A DNA stretch of 64,000 nucleotides from contig NC_092662.1 of the NCBI RefSeq assembly GCF_032118995.1, positions 1,674,001 through 1,738,000 of the forward strand. The letters are read 5' to 3'. Below, one piece after another: positions 13,801 through 25,356 of this stretch. A program made the translations under genes and the position numbers. The stretch's first letter is position 1, and the number at the start of each line of letters is the position of its first letter. The notes under the pieces are model-generated. The model saw only the letters and a list, made by a program, of their open reading frames with translations. It made no database searches and was not told where the DNA came from. This stretch comes from Asterias amurensis. Its lineage: Eukaryota; Echinodermata; Asteroidea; Forcipulatida; Asteriidae.

Positions 13801-16800
13801 AGAGTGAGACAAAAGTGAACATTTTGTCAGTCTTTTCCAGTACATTCCAAACTGTTCATGATTGTTCATTTCAATTTTTTATTAAATCTGTGACATTTAG
13901 AAATTACAAGGTTATTTGAATGCATGATCTTTTATAAATGATTTATTTAGCTTAAAATATTCTTTTAAATGTCATCGAAGCATACCCCTGAATTGCGACA
14001 TAACTTTCAAAATATTACAATAATTATTAAAAGCTTTACAATAGAAAATACATAAAGAAAATATGATAAAATCTCAAAATAAAGATTGGTAGAAATGTAA
14101 TTAAAACCAGAAAAATTGAGCATCAAAAACATTAAAATGATTTAAGGTGTTCAAGAGCTTGGTGAGGTAGGGCAAGGGGCTATTTTGGAATCAGAATTTT
14201 CTCAGATTTCTGCATTTCTGAGTGTTGGTGTCTCATTGCGAGTGCTGCAGCAAGAGATGCAGTTGATACCTGCTGTCACCTCGCAAAAAGTGAATGGATT
14301 AAAAATTCCCATTAAAAACACTGTAACAATTTGTTTGCTGTTTTCGTACCAAGTAGACACTGTATTTCACAAGTGACTTTCATTGTATCTTTCTGGAGCC
14401 GACAATTCCGCCTATCAATCAGAATTACCGCGAAAAAAAAAAAAAAACAATCTCCGACCTTACCTTTAAGAAATTCTACCTTGCAATTTGATGTAAGACT
14501 ACAACAGAAAAGGGGAGTTTGAATGCTTGCATTTATTTTCCGATGGAGTCAAGGCAGAGAATAATCCTGTCAGCCTACCTGCAAGGACTGTTCGATTGCA
14601 AAGCTATTGACTCTACAAACCATCTCGGACTGATGGGGATTGACAAATACTAACGATCTCACCTGGGACTGTATTTGGCTCTCAATGGATGAATAGCATT
14701 AGCCAAGGTTGACCAAAATGGCAGGCATGACAGGACAAAGTCAAGTACTGGCAACTTTTCGACAAAAAACTTGAGTGATTTTTAGCAAGGTATTTTTGAT
14801 CTTATGTCTGGTGCAGAGCAGCTAACATTTTCATCTTGCAACGTGGGAGATCTTGTTTAAAAAATCTGGGAGATAATCAGATTTATATTAAACGTATGTA
14901 GGGACAAAGTTTCTATAGATTGGTTTATTTTTTCAGGGAACTTTGTGCGGAATCAGGGAGAACTGTCAGCTCTGCTCATGTCTAACGGAGCATGTCTAAC
15001 TGAGCACTGAAAACAACAATGTTACACTTGAACACCGTCACGGTACACAACAAGTTTCTACAAGGCTGGGCATTCATGTGGAAATAAATGTGGGATGTGG
15101 GAGGACAACCCAAGACTCAATCAGTTAGGGACTGAAATCCCAATCCACATGCAAGGCTCTAGGTCTGAGGTTGGATTTGAACCACATTCCGCGCAAAAGA
15201 AATGTAATAAAAAAATTTAGATGAGCCAACCCGATTCCCTTAAATGATTGATGCCCCCAGGCATTTCCCTGATATCAATATTCTCATTAGACTTTTCTCA
15301 GGCCTTCAATCATTTCCCTGAGACCATTTTTCTCATTAGACTTCTCTCAAGCCTCCCATCATTTCCCTGACACCATTATTCTCATTAGACTCCTCTCAGG
15401 CCTCTGATCATTTACAGACAGCATGTGTTTGCGCGTTCTGCACACACAGCCAAATCGGCACGTGCATGTCCTCATTGATGGGACTAATGATTCTTAGTGT
15501 TGCACCCATTATGCCAAACGCACTTACAACCTTCAATCGAGTAGGGACAAGAGAACATGAGCATGCAATCACGATGATGCTCAGTGCACACAGCTTGACT
15601 ATTTGCAGCTTGGCAAGTACTGACTGGCTCGATGAATTTCTGATCTTTTATCAGTGTTTTTTTTCCCCCAATTCTATTATAATTTTCAGATACAGATTAA
15701 GGCACACTTTCCTGTTTTGAATGTAGTCAAAACTGCCATGCTTTATGTCACTCGATAAGCCACAATACATTAAGCCGGAGAGAAAATCAAATCTTGTTTG
15801 ATGAGAAAGTATTGTTAATTTGTTTTTAAGCTTGGGCGATATCGATTTATTTTTTATTCACGATATATCGCCGACAATATATCGCGATATCCGATATAAT
15901 CGCGATTAATTAAATTTGACATCATCAGTCTTCGAACTCCAAGTGAAAGTTGTAGAAGAGACAGTCATAGCATAAGAGAGGTGTTCTAATGACCTATTCT
16001 TCTGGTTTTACTCCAAACCTATGGGGTGCAAGATGTCTCAGCTAGCAAATACATTGCGATATTTAATCGATATCGCGATATATCGCGATATATCGATATT
16101 TCGATTAAAACCAAATCCATCCGATATCGAAATCGTTTCCAAATTAATATCGCGATATTCGATAATATCGTGGTATCGCCCAAGCTTATTTGTTTTGCAT
16201 ACAGAATTTTAAAAAACCTTAAAAAAAACGAGCATTTTTAGTTCAAAACGTGAAGAAAAGCAAGCGCTGAAAGAGTTGAGCAATTCATCATTGCATAAAA
16301 AATACATGTTCACAAAATGTGTTCGTACATGATGTAAGTGCTTTTGGACAGACTGTCAAATTCCCATTTAGCCGATTGTTTTTCTGATGCGTGCTCAAGT
16401 GTGTGTATTTTTTATGATAATCAACATATTGCAGAGCTCCAATTTTACAATGGACAATAGCCATGAGGCCAGTGATTTCAGCATCGAGCTGGTTAACTCA
16501 AAACGGGACAAGTCTGGTCGTCAATTCAACATCTTGTTCAAATGTTGAGCTTGAGTCTCATAAATTTCTTCCATTTCTGCTGAGTATCACCCAAAAAACA
16601 GAAAAGATCAATCTTTTCTTCTTGTCTGTTCAAACATATTATGTTTAGTTGATAATATAACTGTGCTCTCATTTTTATTCTAGTATCTTCTCACTTTGAT
16701 TCTAATCTTTCTAATTTTAAATAATGTTAATAAATAAAATTCAGGTCAAGTAAAGACTCTGTGATATAGATTACGATGTACTATGTGCACATAACAGAAT

Positions 16801-19800
16801 GATATTTTTTATGAAAACTATGAGAGAGTTGAAGGAGAATGAGCGAGTCCAGGCTTGTCCTGGCATAATTTGATTGTCATATTCTGTGTATGTTATGTAG
16901 CAGGTTGGTTTGTACTTGTAAGAAGTAGGCATTTTTTTTATGCTTAAGTTGCCATTCAGAAAAATCAATGTTTGAAAATGTCGATCTCTCTTTTCGAAAT
17001 TTGATATGGTAGAAAAACTTTGGAACGGTGGCAAACATCCTCTTGTTGTTGTGGTTGACTGACCAGTTAACAAGTACACAACCGGACATTCCGATGTAAA
17101 CTGGCACAGGTGTGCGTGTTTAAGATTATATCCTTAACTTATTTTGTTAATAATTTTGGGTCGAAAAAAGAAAAATTTATTACTAAAGTGGGACTTGAAC
17201 CTGCGCTATCCTGATTCACATTTGGGTGCTCCACCAAATGAGCTGTGTGGCCCATGCTGTTTTATTGTTGTTCGGGGGTGCCAGTCGAAAGCCATTTGAA
17301 CAAAGATATTGATAAAAAAAAAGGGAGACCGCTAATGTGGGACTATTTTATACGTTATTTGGTAGAATTCCGGCATATTAATCTGGAGCTTGCAGATTAA
17401 AGTCCATTTGGCCTTGATCAACCCAAACCTATTTTTAAAGGTACCCTGTCAGTTTCCCTTGTGGATTACATCAAAGGATCCATGCATTGACCACCATCTT
17501 TGATGAAGTGGCACACGTGAAAGGCTATCATTGGTCGAGGGTCGTTCGCAGCGCTTTTCCATTGTTTCATATCAAAGATGTTGGGCAATAACGTTATGTG
17601 CAATCCATCTTTACTGGACAAATTTAATTCTTGGATGTATTGTTTTTATAAACTACCCCTATGAATGCAAATGGTACCTTTGCACATTCCCTATGAATGA
17701 GAAAACAGCTATTTACCATGCCAGCGTCAAGTCATGCCTGTGGTACTCCAGCGCCCTCGTGTAGTCCTGCAGATAAAAATAGGCATTGCCCAACTGGCTG
17801 TAGATGGCGCTGAGTGTCCGTAGGTCGTCCGTTCCCACCTCTACGGCAGCTTCGAAGTACTGGACACCTGCTTTGCAGTTGCCTGCTTTGCACAGCCTCT
17901 CTCCTTCAAGGGCGAGCTCCATGCACGAAGCATCCATCTGTGAAGTAGAATCAGAATTCAGAAGGAGTTTTTAAAAATTCATTGATTCACTGACATAGGC
18001 GCACCCAGGACAGCTTGTACTCTAGAATTGAAAAAAAGGGCAGCAAAATTGGTTTATACATTGGATAAGAGCTGTTCATCTAAGCATCTTGAAGATGTTA
18101 ATATGCGTGGAAGAATATACACTAGCACACAGCTGTGTTCAGCTTGCTTTGAGTCAATTGAACTACATTGTACATTATACATGTACATGTACATGTACAT
18201 TAAAATGCCAAGGTGTACATAATTTACCTTTTATGAAACACAGATATCGAAAGTGCTGTACTTGTGTCGTATTATGTCGACTGATGAGCAGGAAATGCAG
18301 TTAGTTTCTTATTCATTGAATAAAAGTCACAGGAGAATTCGACAATTTGTTGCAGACTGACTTCAAGATATGCACTGTCTGAAACTGTCTTGTAATCGTG
18401 TATATCATCATACACTTTAATATTGTGTATGCACGCACAGGCCCAAGCTAGAAATAATTGTCAAGATTGTTGCGATAAATTTCCAGTGTGCTCTTCATTT
18501 AATATTCAACAAAGCTGTCAGCACTAGACGTGCCGGCTTTACTTTACTCTCAGGTAGATAAAAACCATGGAAACAATTGATACTTTTTGAGCAAAATAGC
18601 GAAATAATTATATGTGAGTCTCACTTAATTGGAAGTTTTAAAACACAAGTAGCAATCGCCAACAGTAAATCTGGTAACAGACATGCCATGGCCCATTGTA
18701 GGTATTCAAACAGTAGTTAATCAGGAGTGATCTTTTCCGCAGACGGTCAATAACAAAATGAGCACTGCTCACTGTTCGAGATGAAATTAAAAAAAGAAAA
18801 CGGATCGGGAAGGGGCTGCTTTGTTTGCACTGCCGCCTAGGCACAGTGGATGCTCAATTATTAATCTCACTTTACAAGCTGACGATTGAAGATGGTGTGA
18901 CACTGATAGAAAGCTGCAGTACAAACAGCTCTGCCCAATGGATTTGAAAATGAAAAAAAAAAAAGAGAGATTCTGGCAGATGTTTCTATTTATATAAGGA
19001 AATTTACTTATAAATTGAAGAAACTTTACCATTAACCTCTACTTAAACACTGATAGACTGGGTAGGCCTTCTGTCCATTATACATGATTTATAAACTAAA
19101 GTTCATCAACTCAGCAAATTGGAGTTCATTGATCGAGTTTGTTGTTTGCCAAAAAGAAGTGTTAATTTTCCAAGAATTTTTGTTTGATTTATTTATCTTT
19201 TCAAATTTAATTTAGTTTAAACAGAGAACATTTGCAATTAAAGACCCTGAGAGGGCAAGACAATTTTCATTTTTAAAAGGGGCACTTCCGCTGAAAAATC
19301 TATGGGAAACCTTTGAAGGGGCACCAGGGCCAAGAACAGTGGCAACATGGGCCATGGCCTTCATGTACAGTATGGAAATTGAGTTGAGTGAACAAAATCT
19401 AAATTTAAAGTATCGGGTTGTGATTCACACGTAATGGCACACGATTTGCACGTATCGGTTCGCAATTCACATTTATCGGTCCGCTGTGCTAGCCGGTGCA
19501 TGAGGTGAACACTGCATGAAAAGTTAACTATAGTTCTCACCCCACTGTGATCAATTTAAGCTTGATGAAATGTGAGGACTTTAAAACCACACACAGCCTG
19601 ACACCATGCTCATCACTACATAATGTACCATGTAGTGTGCAGTAAGTAATACCAAAATGTATCAATTAAGAATTAACCAATTGGAGAAAGAAGGAGAACC
19701 TGACTGGTCTTCTTCATGTTGTGTGTTGTTTATACTTGAATGAACTGACCTTTACACATGTACATGCATTTTGCTCGTAGTCAAGTACAAGGGGTAGATT

Positions 19801-22800
19801 AGTGTAGTGTTATCACTGCAAATTGAATAATGCATGCCATTGAAATTGGTATGCAGCAATTTTATCGGTATGCTCTTGCACTGGGTTTGTTTTAAAATTA
19901 CACGTGTACATAATGTACACACATGCACAAAAATAAGCACATCAAATCTTGTTTACATTTACAATGATATTTTAATGTTAAATCATTATGTACACGTATG
20001 AAGAAAAGCACTTTAAAGCTTGTAGTGTGGGTTAAAAAAAAAGTAAAATTCTAAGTGATTTTATTGTTAACCTTTTTCACAACATGTTAAGCTTGTAGTA
20101 ATCTATAATGAAATACTATGTACATGTACACTCAATGCTTTATGATTACTCGGGCCCAACTTCAGTGAAAGCTGCTCACCACAAAAAGCAGCTAAGCATA
20201 TTATAACAAATATGCTCACCAGAAAGTTACCAACCACAATAACATTCAACATTGATTTGTGACTGGTGTCCCGCCCAATTATACTCAGCAAAATTTGTTC
20301 AGCTCTATGAAAGTGGACTAGTGCTCAGCTTCTTGCAAAATAATGATAAATGGCATTTAAAATTGTAAAGGTCAGAGCATTGCTAACAGTAAGAAACCAT
20401 CCATGTACATGTACATTGTACACACACAGTATGAATACATAATTGTAAATGTAAACAGATCATGTGTACACAGATGGACTGAGCTTCTTACCAGCCAAGG
20501 AAATGTTTATAATGTATTCTATTCAGCTATGTGTTGCTGTGAAACATGTGTTAATCACAAAATCATACAGACAGAGATGCAACTGGCTTTTGAAAAACAA
20601 GTCTGAATTTAAGTCTTATGCTAAAAAATGTATTATGTCCTGATTTTGGTAAAGGTCAGGATTTTGGGTAAAGTGACCCAGGCCTCGGTCAGTGACATAT
20701 TCAAAGTGAAGGCAGCTGGCGGTAGAAGAACTGGGGACCAAGTAAATTGGAGGAAATTAGTAAATTACTCAATAATAACAAAATAATGAAATGATAACAA
20801 TGATGTACATTATATCCGGGCTCCAATTTGGGTGACAAATTAACAGGTCTAAAGAACTACAAAGCCAGATTTACACATGGTGCTACCGCAAAACTCACTT
20901 GTTGTACTCCCACCGTGCAAAGTTTCAAATTGTAGCTCAGCATTTTTACTAAAGCAGAATTAATTTTTACAAGACCAGAATCAAAATAAGAAAAGCCTAT
21001 TAACCATGAGGAGTCGCATGTGACACATTGTGTCACATTTTTAGAACAACACTAAGGGAAGATTTACTTCACTCGTAGTTTCAATTACACAGTTTAACGA
21101 TGACACTTGAAGCCGTAGTATCATACTATTAATACTGTATGTCAACAGAAAATTCAAAAGAGATGTGTGCACAGTAGACCCCGTTAATAAAGTTGGTACT
21201 TTTCCTGTGACCACTTCAAACCAACTTCCAATAAAGACACAACCATAGACTTTCTGGTGTGGTGTCTTAACAATTAAATTTCGGACAAATATGTTTAGCA
21301 AACTAATGATGCCAAAGTTTCTTCATGTTTATTTTTTAGAAATCAATCATCCAGCTCTCCTTTGTCAACACTGAATAAAATATGCTTTAGTTTGTCTCTA
21401 ACAGTTGGTCCTCAACGCAAATAAACACTGCTCCTTTTTCAAATATACGCCCCGATGACTGAACTGCCAGAATTTGAGTTCGGTGCACTAGACCGCTCGG
21501 CCATGACATGCCACTGTTATTAGTAGTTGATGTTGACTCAAAATTATTTAGAATCTGACAAGAGTTCCATACCCTGGTGCGGAATACAGGCTCTAGATCG
21601 CCGAGCCACTAATCACTGGTAAAGACACTGGGCACTATTGGTAATTGTCAAAAACCAGTCTTCTCACAATTTTGGTGTATCTCAAAATATGCATAAAATA
21701 ACAAACCTGTGAAAATTTGAGCTCAATTGGCCTTCGAAGTTGCAAGATATAAACTATGAAAGAAAAAACGTCCATGTCACACCAAGTTGTGTGCTTTCAG
21801 ATGCTTAATTTCAAGACCTCAAAATCTAGTTCTGAGATCTTGAAATCCAATTTGTGGAAAATTACTTCTTTCTCAAAAACTAAGTCACTTCAGAGGGAGC
21901 CGTTTCTCACAATGTTTTGTACTATCAACCTCTCCCCATTACTCGTTACCAAGTAAGGTTCTATGCTAATAATTATTTTGAGTAATTAAATAGTGTTCAC
22001 TGCCTTTAACTCTAACTACAGCTCTGTACACAAAATGTAGGTTTTACATTACAGTTGTGCAAAGGCTAACTCTATTGACAAATATTCAAGTCTATGGAAA
22101 CATTTTGATGAGGCACCAAGGCCAAGACCAGGGGCAACAAAGGGCCATTGCCTCTGTTCTGTGGACTCCATGTTATTCCAGAACCAGGCCTATTATGATT
22201 TGTTGTTGAAAGGGCAAGGCCACCAGGGCATTTTCTCCTTGGTAAAGGGCACCTTACAAAGAAAATCAAGGGCACCAAGGAAATTAGTAGAGGGGCATGG
22301 AGGCAATCGCCTTAGCTGCCTGCGTGAAGTACAGACCTGCAGACCTGTACAGGACATGTTTGAGTTTCAAAGGAGATTTTACCAAGCAATTAGACCTTTA
22401 TCATGGTGTGGCCATCTTGATTTTATTCCATTCCAACTCATGTAACCAAACTGAGGCTGGACGAAAAAATAGTCTGGTGCCATGATGTTTGCGCAATGAA
22501 TGTTAGCATTCATTACTGTTATGGAAACAGGGAAAATGACCAAGATGGTGACAACGTGACAAAGATATTGTTGTGTGTTTAGCGCCATGGTCACGTTATC
22601 CTTTGTTTGCAATCCAGATAACACAGCATGTAGCACACACATAACATTTAACATGTTTTTCTTGAGATTGTTTTTCTTCAACCAATTTCATCATTGACTC
22701 ACAGATGCACGCACACACTTTAGATTGTGGCACATCAATACTTTCCTTAGAGCAATTCTGCCAGTGTAGGAGCATCTTCGGTTTACACCACAAGATAAAA

Positions 22801-24941
22801 CAGTTGTATACATAATGGACACAGGAAACCATGTATACGCAAGCACCACCCGAGGATCCTGCTGGTGGTTGCTGGTTATGAGATGGCCTCTACTCGCTGC
22901 GGCTAAATTAAGAGACAAACGCCTAGCCGTTGGCTACAAGTGATTGAATGTCATGATTATTCTATGGGGAATGGGTGGTCTTCCCAATTCCTTCTGGTGA
23001 AGAGGGTTTAGGGTGACATTGAATGCTTGATCAAAAAGTTCACCTCAAGTCAGTTATTAATTGAGTGTTAATTACACGGTTTGTAACAATAATCATGAAA
23101 TCGAATTAACGAAGTGTATCGTACCAATGTGTCTTTAAATAACTCCCTGATGGTAACAGAATGTTGTTGTTTTTGTTTTGTTTAAGTATTATGCAAATGC
23201 CAGGCAGGTAAACAATAAACATTGAAAACAAAAAGATAAATTACCAAACTATAATTTTAGGTGAAGGAAGAAAAGCAAATATTAAATGTATTGAAACAGG
23301 TTTGTTTTGTCAATGGTTTTAAATTATTCAGTTTGCACAGTGCATTATTTCCATTGGAACATCTTCAAGTCATCTTCAAAGTTTTGAAGGGGCACTAAGG
23401 CCAAGACCAAGGACAATTCCAGTCCTGGAATTAGTAGCTCAGCATCATGCATACAATTGGCTTGATTTACACACTTCATGTGATATTGAAACACAAAACA
23501 ATACAGACATTGCTCTTTGTGTCAGCTTGATAGCCGTTTTGAGCAATCAGATTCTGATAGAGATATAGGCCTAGTTGCTTCATGCACATGTATCACACAT
23601 TACATTGCAGTAATTGCACAATATTTTGTTGGACTTTTCTCATTTATTTGTTTTCACTCAATGCGTTACAATGGGAACATGGTGAGCCATTATCGCACAT
23701 ACAAACTGCACTTTGCACTGTATTTTTTTTCATTTTCACTGGCAAAACTGAGAGGTAATTCTGTCTTCAACTGAGAAACCCCCAACAGACCCATCGTTCT
23801 CAAAGTGATGTCACCGGGCAAATTTTGCCGGGCAGGTTTCAAAAACAATGAAAATTTACAACATTTACCACATGGTTTTAGAATTGAAAACCTGTTAGAT
23901 TTTCCCTACCCAGATGACTCATGAGGACTATCTATTGGAAAATTAGTACATCATAAAATTGAATTTGACATTTCCCTTGCTTGCTCTTGATGTCTAAACA
24001 TTCACAATCGCAGGAAGCATGAACCGGGGTTGACATAATGACATAATTACTAACTTGGCCCAGCCCATGTAGGCTACACACCAGACCAGTCTCTGATGCA
24101 CATCGCCAAGTTGTATGCAACAATGAAGTGCAAACTGGATTAGTAGTTTAGTGTACTATAGTCGCACAGCCACGGTTACACCTTCCCATTTTTACAAACA
24201 ATAATCTAGACTAGTTGCGATAACATAACCCTCCTCCCGACAGCGAAGCCGGAGAACGTCAGGAGCAACTAAATCCAGACCAGCAGTCGAACTTGAGGTT
24301 GAGCACCAAACTCTTCTGGAGGAGGATTACGTTATCGCAACTATTAAATAATTAGGATTAATCTATTCTTATTATTAGGACGAGTTCAGTTCCGTTCCGT
24401 ATCCAAAGACGTTAGGACGGGTTACTCGATGGGTTACCTAAGTTACTCGTCCTAAATCGAGATAGAATTAATCCTAGCATTTCGTTGGCTAAGCAGGTTT
24501 TCAACAAAACTCTGTTTTGTAATTAATGTTTCTGTTTGTCGATACCAGTCGAAAATGTTCAATACTTACTTAAAACCTTAATTAACTTAATAAATAATAC
24601 TTAGCAAACAATTACACTTCCACCACATCAGTTGGACCCCCATCATGGATGTAGCCCATATTAAAAGTGACAATCTCTTGAATCAAAGAACAAGTAACCA
24701 TGGAGGTAGAATTAGAGTTAGACTAACCATGGAGCTATAGCTCCATTGACTAACCAACCACCATGTCAAAAAGTTTTGACATTCAACCGACCCTAACCAT
24801 GCTAAACTAGATTTAGACTGCATGCAAAACATCAATCAATCCAAAACCTGAGAAATTGACAGCCCTTTTTGGACAGAAAATACATGATTATATCACAGAA
24901 TGTTGCACAAAATAGTGAGTACTTACCATGAAGGCACTCAT
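10888..24941 (-). CDS. GPSM2: GPSM2 / LGN / Pins, G-protein signalling modulator (5' part, partial)
   Basis: Adaptor that links NuMA/Mud and Inscuteable (through N-terminal TPRs) to GDP-bound G-alpha-i (through C-terminal GoLoco motifs) at the cell cortex to orient the mitotic spindle. Coding exons on the minus strand: 24927-24941, 17717-17937 and 10888-11023. Exon 2 reads MDASCMELALEGERLC... and ends ...EYHRHDLTLA; exon 3 reads TLGDHIGEAKASGNLGNTL... through SRELGDR. Both match the first TPRs of vertebrate LGN almost residue for residue, including the LSAIYSQLGNAYF motif. Exons 2 and 3 join in phase (TG|C). Exon 1 encodes only MSAFM, ends at a consensus donor (ATG|GTAAGT), joins exon 2 in phase, and has an in-frame upstream stop with no earlier ATG; it is the least certain part. 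Introns are about 7.0 and 6.7 kb. I found no later TPR or GoLoco exon in 1-10887, so the rest probably lies to the left of the window. Family certain; GPSM1 versus GPSM2 rests on the invertebrate single-copy expectation. Confidence 0.9.
13050..13162 (-). repeat. tRNA-like SINE fragment, family A
   Basis: On the minus strand it reads like a tRNA head (GAGCAGTCAAGTGCC, then AGAGTGTGGGTTCAAGTCC, a B-box-like motif) followed by TTGACTCG...CCTTGAG. The same pattern occurs at 32876-32985, 33305-33625, 36505-36605 and 42145-42255, with partial copies near 21455-21515, 44870-44945 and 45680-45720. Confidence 0.7.
15258..15414. repeat. 49-bp minisatellite, about three units
   Basis: A unit containing TTTCCCTGA, TCTCATTAGACT and TCTCA repeats at about 15258, 15301, 15350 and 15399 (last one partial). 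Units are about 85-90 percent alike by eye. Confidence 0.85.
15828..16187. mobile_element. GATATCG-rich palindromic MITE
   Basis: It begins AAGCTTGGGCGATATCG and ends ATCGCCCAAGCTT, about 360 bp. Both sub-terminal regions are crowded with GATAT/ATCGCGAT words (for example 15860-15910 and 16058-16175), giving extreme self-complementarity. Overlapping open frames there are by-products. Confidence 0.85.
17176..17300 (-). repeat. tRNA-derived SINE fragment, family B
   Basis: The minus strand reads GGCCACACAGCTCATTTGG (A-box-like) and later GCGCAGGTTCAAGTCCCAC (B-box-like). The preceding motif TGGCTTTCGACTGGCACCCC is shared with 27425-27560, so both belong to one family. No intact tRNA fold is claimed. 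Confidence 0.7.
21619..22009 (+). mobile_element. MITE, AAAGRCACTGG family
   Basis: It starts TAAAGACACTGGGCACTATT and ends with the inverse (AAATAGTGTTCACTGCCTTTA). The interior shares ATAAAATAACAAACCTGTG, GTTGTGTGCTTTCAGATGCTT and TTCAGAGGGAGCC with 35690-36058. Confidence 0.85.
22395..22560 (+). repeat. Dispersed repeat, GGCCATCTTGA family
   Basis: A plus-strand copy with the blocks TCATGGTGTGGCCATCTTGA, ATGTAACCAAACTGAGGC, TAGTCTGGTGCC, CATTACTGTTATGG and GACCAAGATGGTG. The ends are partly inverse (CCATCTTG / CAAGATGG), so it may be a non-autonomous DNA element. Confidence 0.7.
24212..24343. mobile_element. Short inverted-repeat element, TAGTTGCGATAAC ends
   Basis: TAGTTGCGATAACATAACCC at the left, with its near inverse ending GTTATCGCAACTA at the right; the arms are about 26 bp, ending in CTCCTCC / GGAGGAGG. 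132 bp in total. Confidence 0.8.
24353..24476. mobile_element. Short inverted-repeat element, TAGGATTAAT ends
   Basis: TAGGATTAATCTATTC at the left and GATAGAATTAATCCTA at the right, with TTAGGACGAGT / ACTCGTCCTAA inside. It shares AGGACGAGTAACT with 26676-26844. Confidence 0.75.
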
Positions 24942-25356
24942 GAATGCCTTTTTCCACTCGGAAATAACAACCAGACTTTCCAGAGAAAACCGTGAGTTTG
25001 ATTGCAATATTTTCACGGACGGACAACCAAAATACAGAAGGGTGAAAAATTTGTCAACAAGATGAACACTGCCACCAATTTATCGATGGCTCTGCTGATT
25101 GGTCGGTTCAACGATTACGGACCCAACCCTCCGGAAAATAAAAAGCCAGTTAACAGATGGACACATTTGCGGTGGTACGAATTAGTCAAATTTCCTCTAG
25201 CCAAAGGTCAAGAGAGGGCGCTTCTTTCACGAGTTACGTTATTTATTCGGTTTGTGTCAAGTGTTTAGTATTTAGTTTTTCAGTTTTAACACATTTAAAG
25301 CAAATTTTTAATTCTTCAAAAAAGCTAAATTTGTGGACGAAACAGCAGAGTAGAGG
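24942..25356. promoter_or_regulatory. Likely bidirectional promoter between GPSM2 and XAB2
   Basis: About 415 bp separate the proposed GPSM2 start codon (minus strand) from the XAB2 start codon (plus strand). No clear TATA box was seen for either gene. The segment must hold both 5' untranslated regions. That this is a shared promoter is inference from spacing and orientation. Confidence 0.55.

Larger units (their letters stand above)
11024..17716 (-). other. GPSM2 intron 2
   Basis: A 6.7-kb intron without a recognised gene. It contains SINE fragments (13050-13162, 17176-17300), a 49-bp minisatellite (15258-15414) and a GATATCG-rich palindromic element (15828-16187). Confidence 0.8.
17938..24926 (-). 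other. GPSM2 intron 1
   Basis: A 7-kb intron if the short exon 1 is right. It contains ACATGT repeats (18178-18200), a TTAA MITE (21619-22009), a dispersed repeat (22395-22560) and two inverted-repeat elements (24212-24343, 24353-24476). No other exon was recognised. Confidence 0.6.

Noticed and set aside
16021..16241. Overlapping frames rich in Ile, Ser, Arg and Tyr
   Set aside because: Products of the GATATCG palindromic element.
17176..17300. A functional tRNA gene
   Set aside because: A- and B-box-like motifs are present but I cannot build a sound acceptor stem, and a second diverged copy shares flanking sequence, which fits a SINE.
21756..21956. Frame MKEKTSMSHQVVCFQML..., repeated at 35833 as [11 protein letters not shown]...
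   Set aside because: The similarity comes from both lying in the same MITE family; no splice or domain evidence of a gene.
25002..25268. An 88-codon plus-strand frame before XAB2
   Set aside because: It lies in the divergent promoter, overlaps the proposed GPSM2 5' exon and has no family resemblance.
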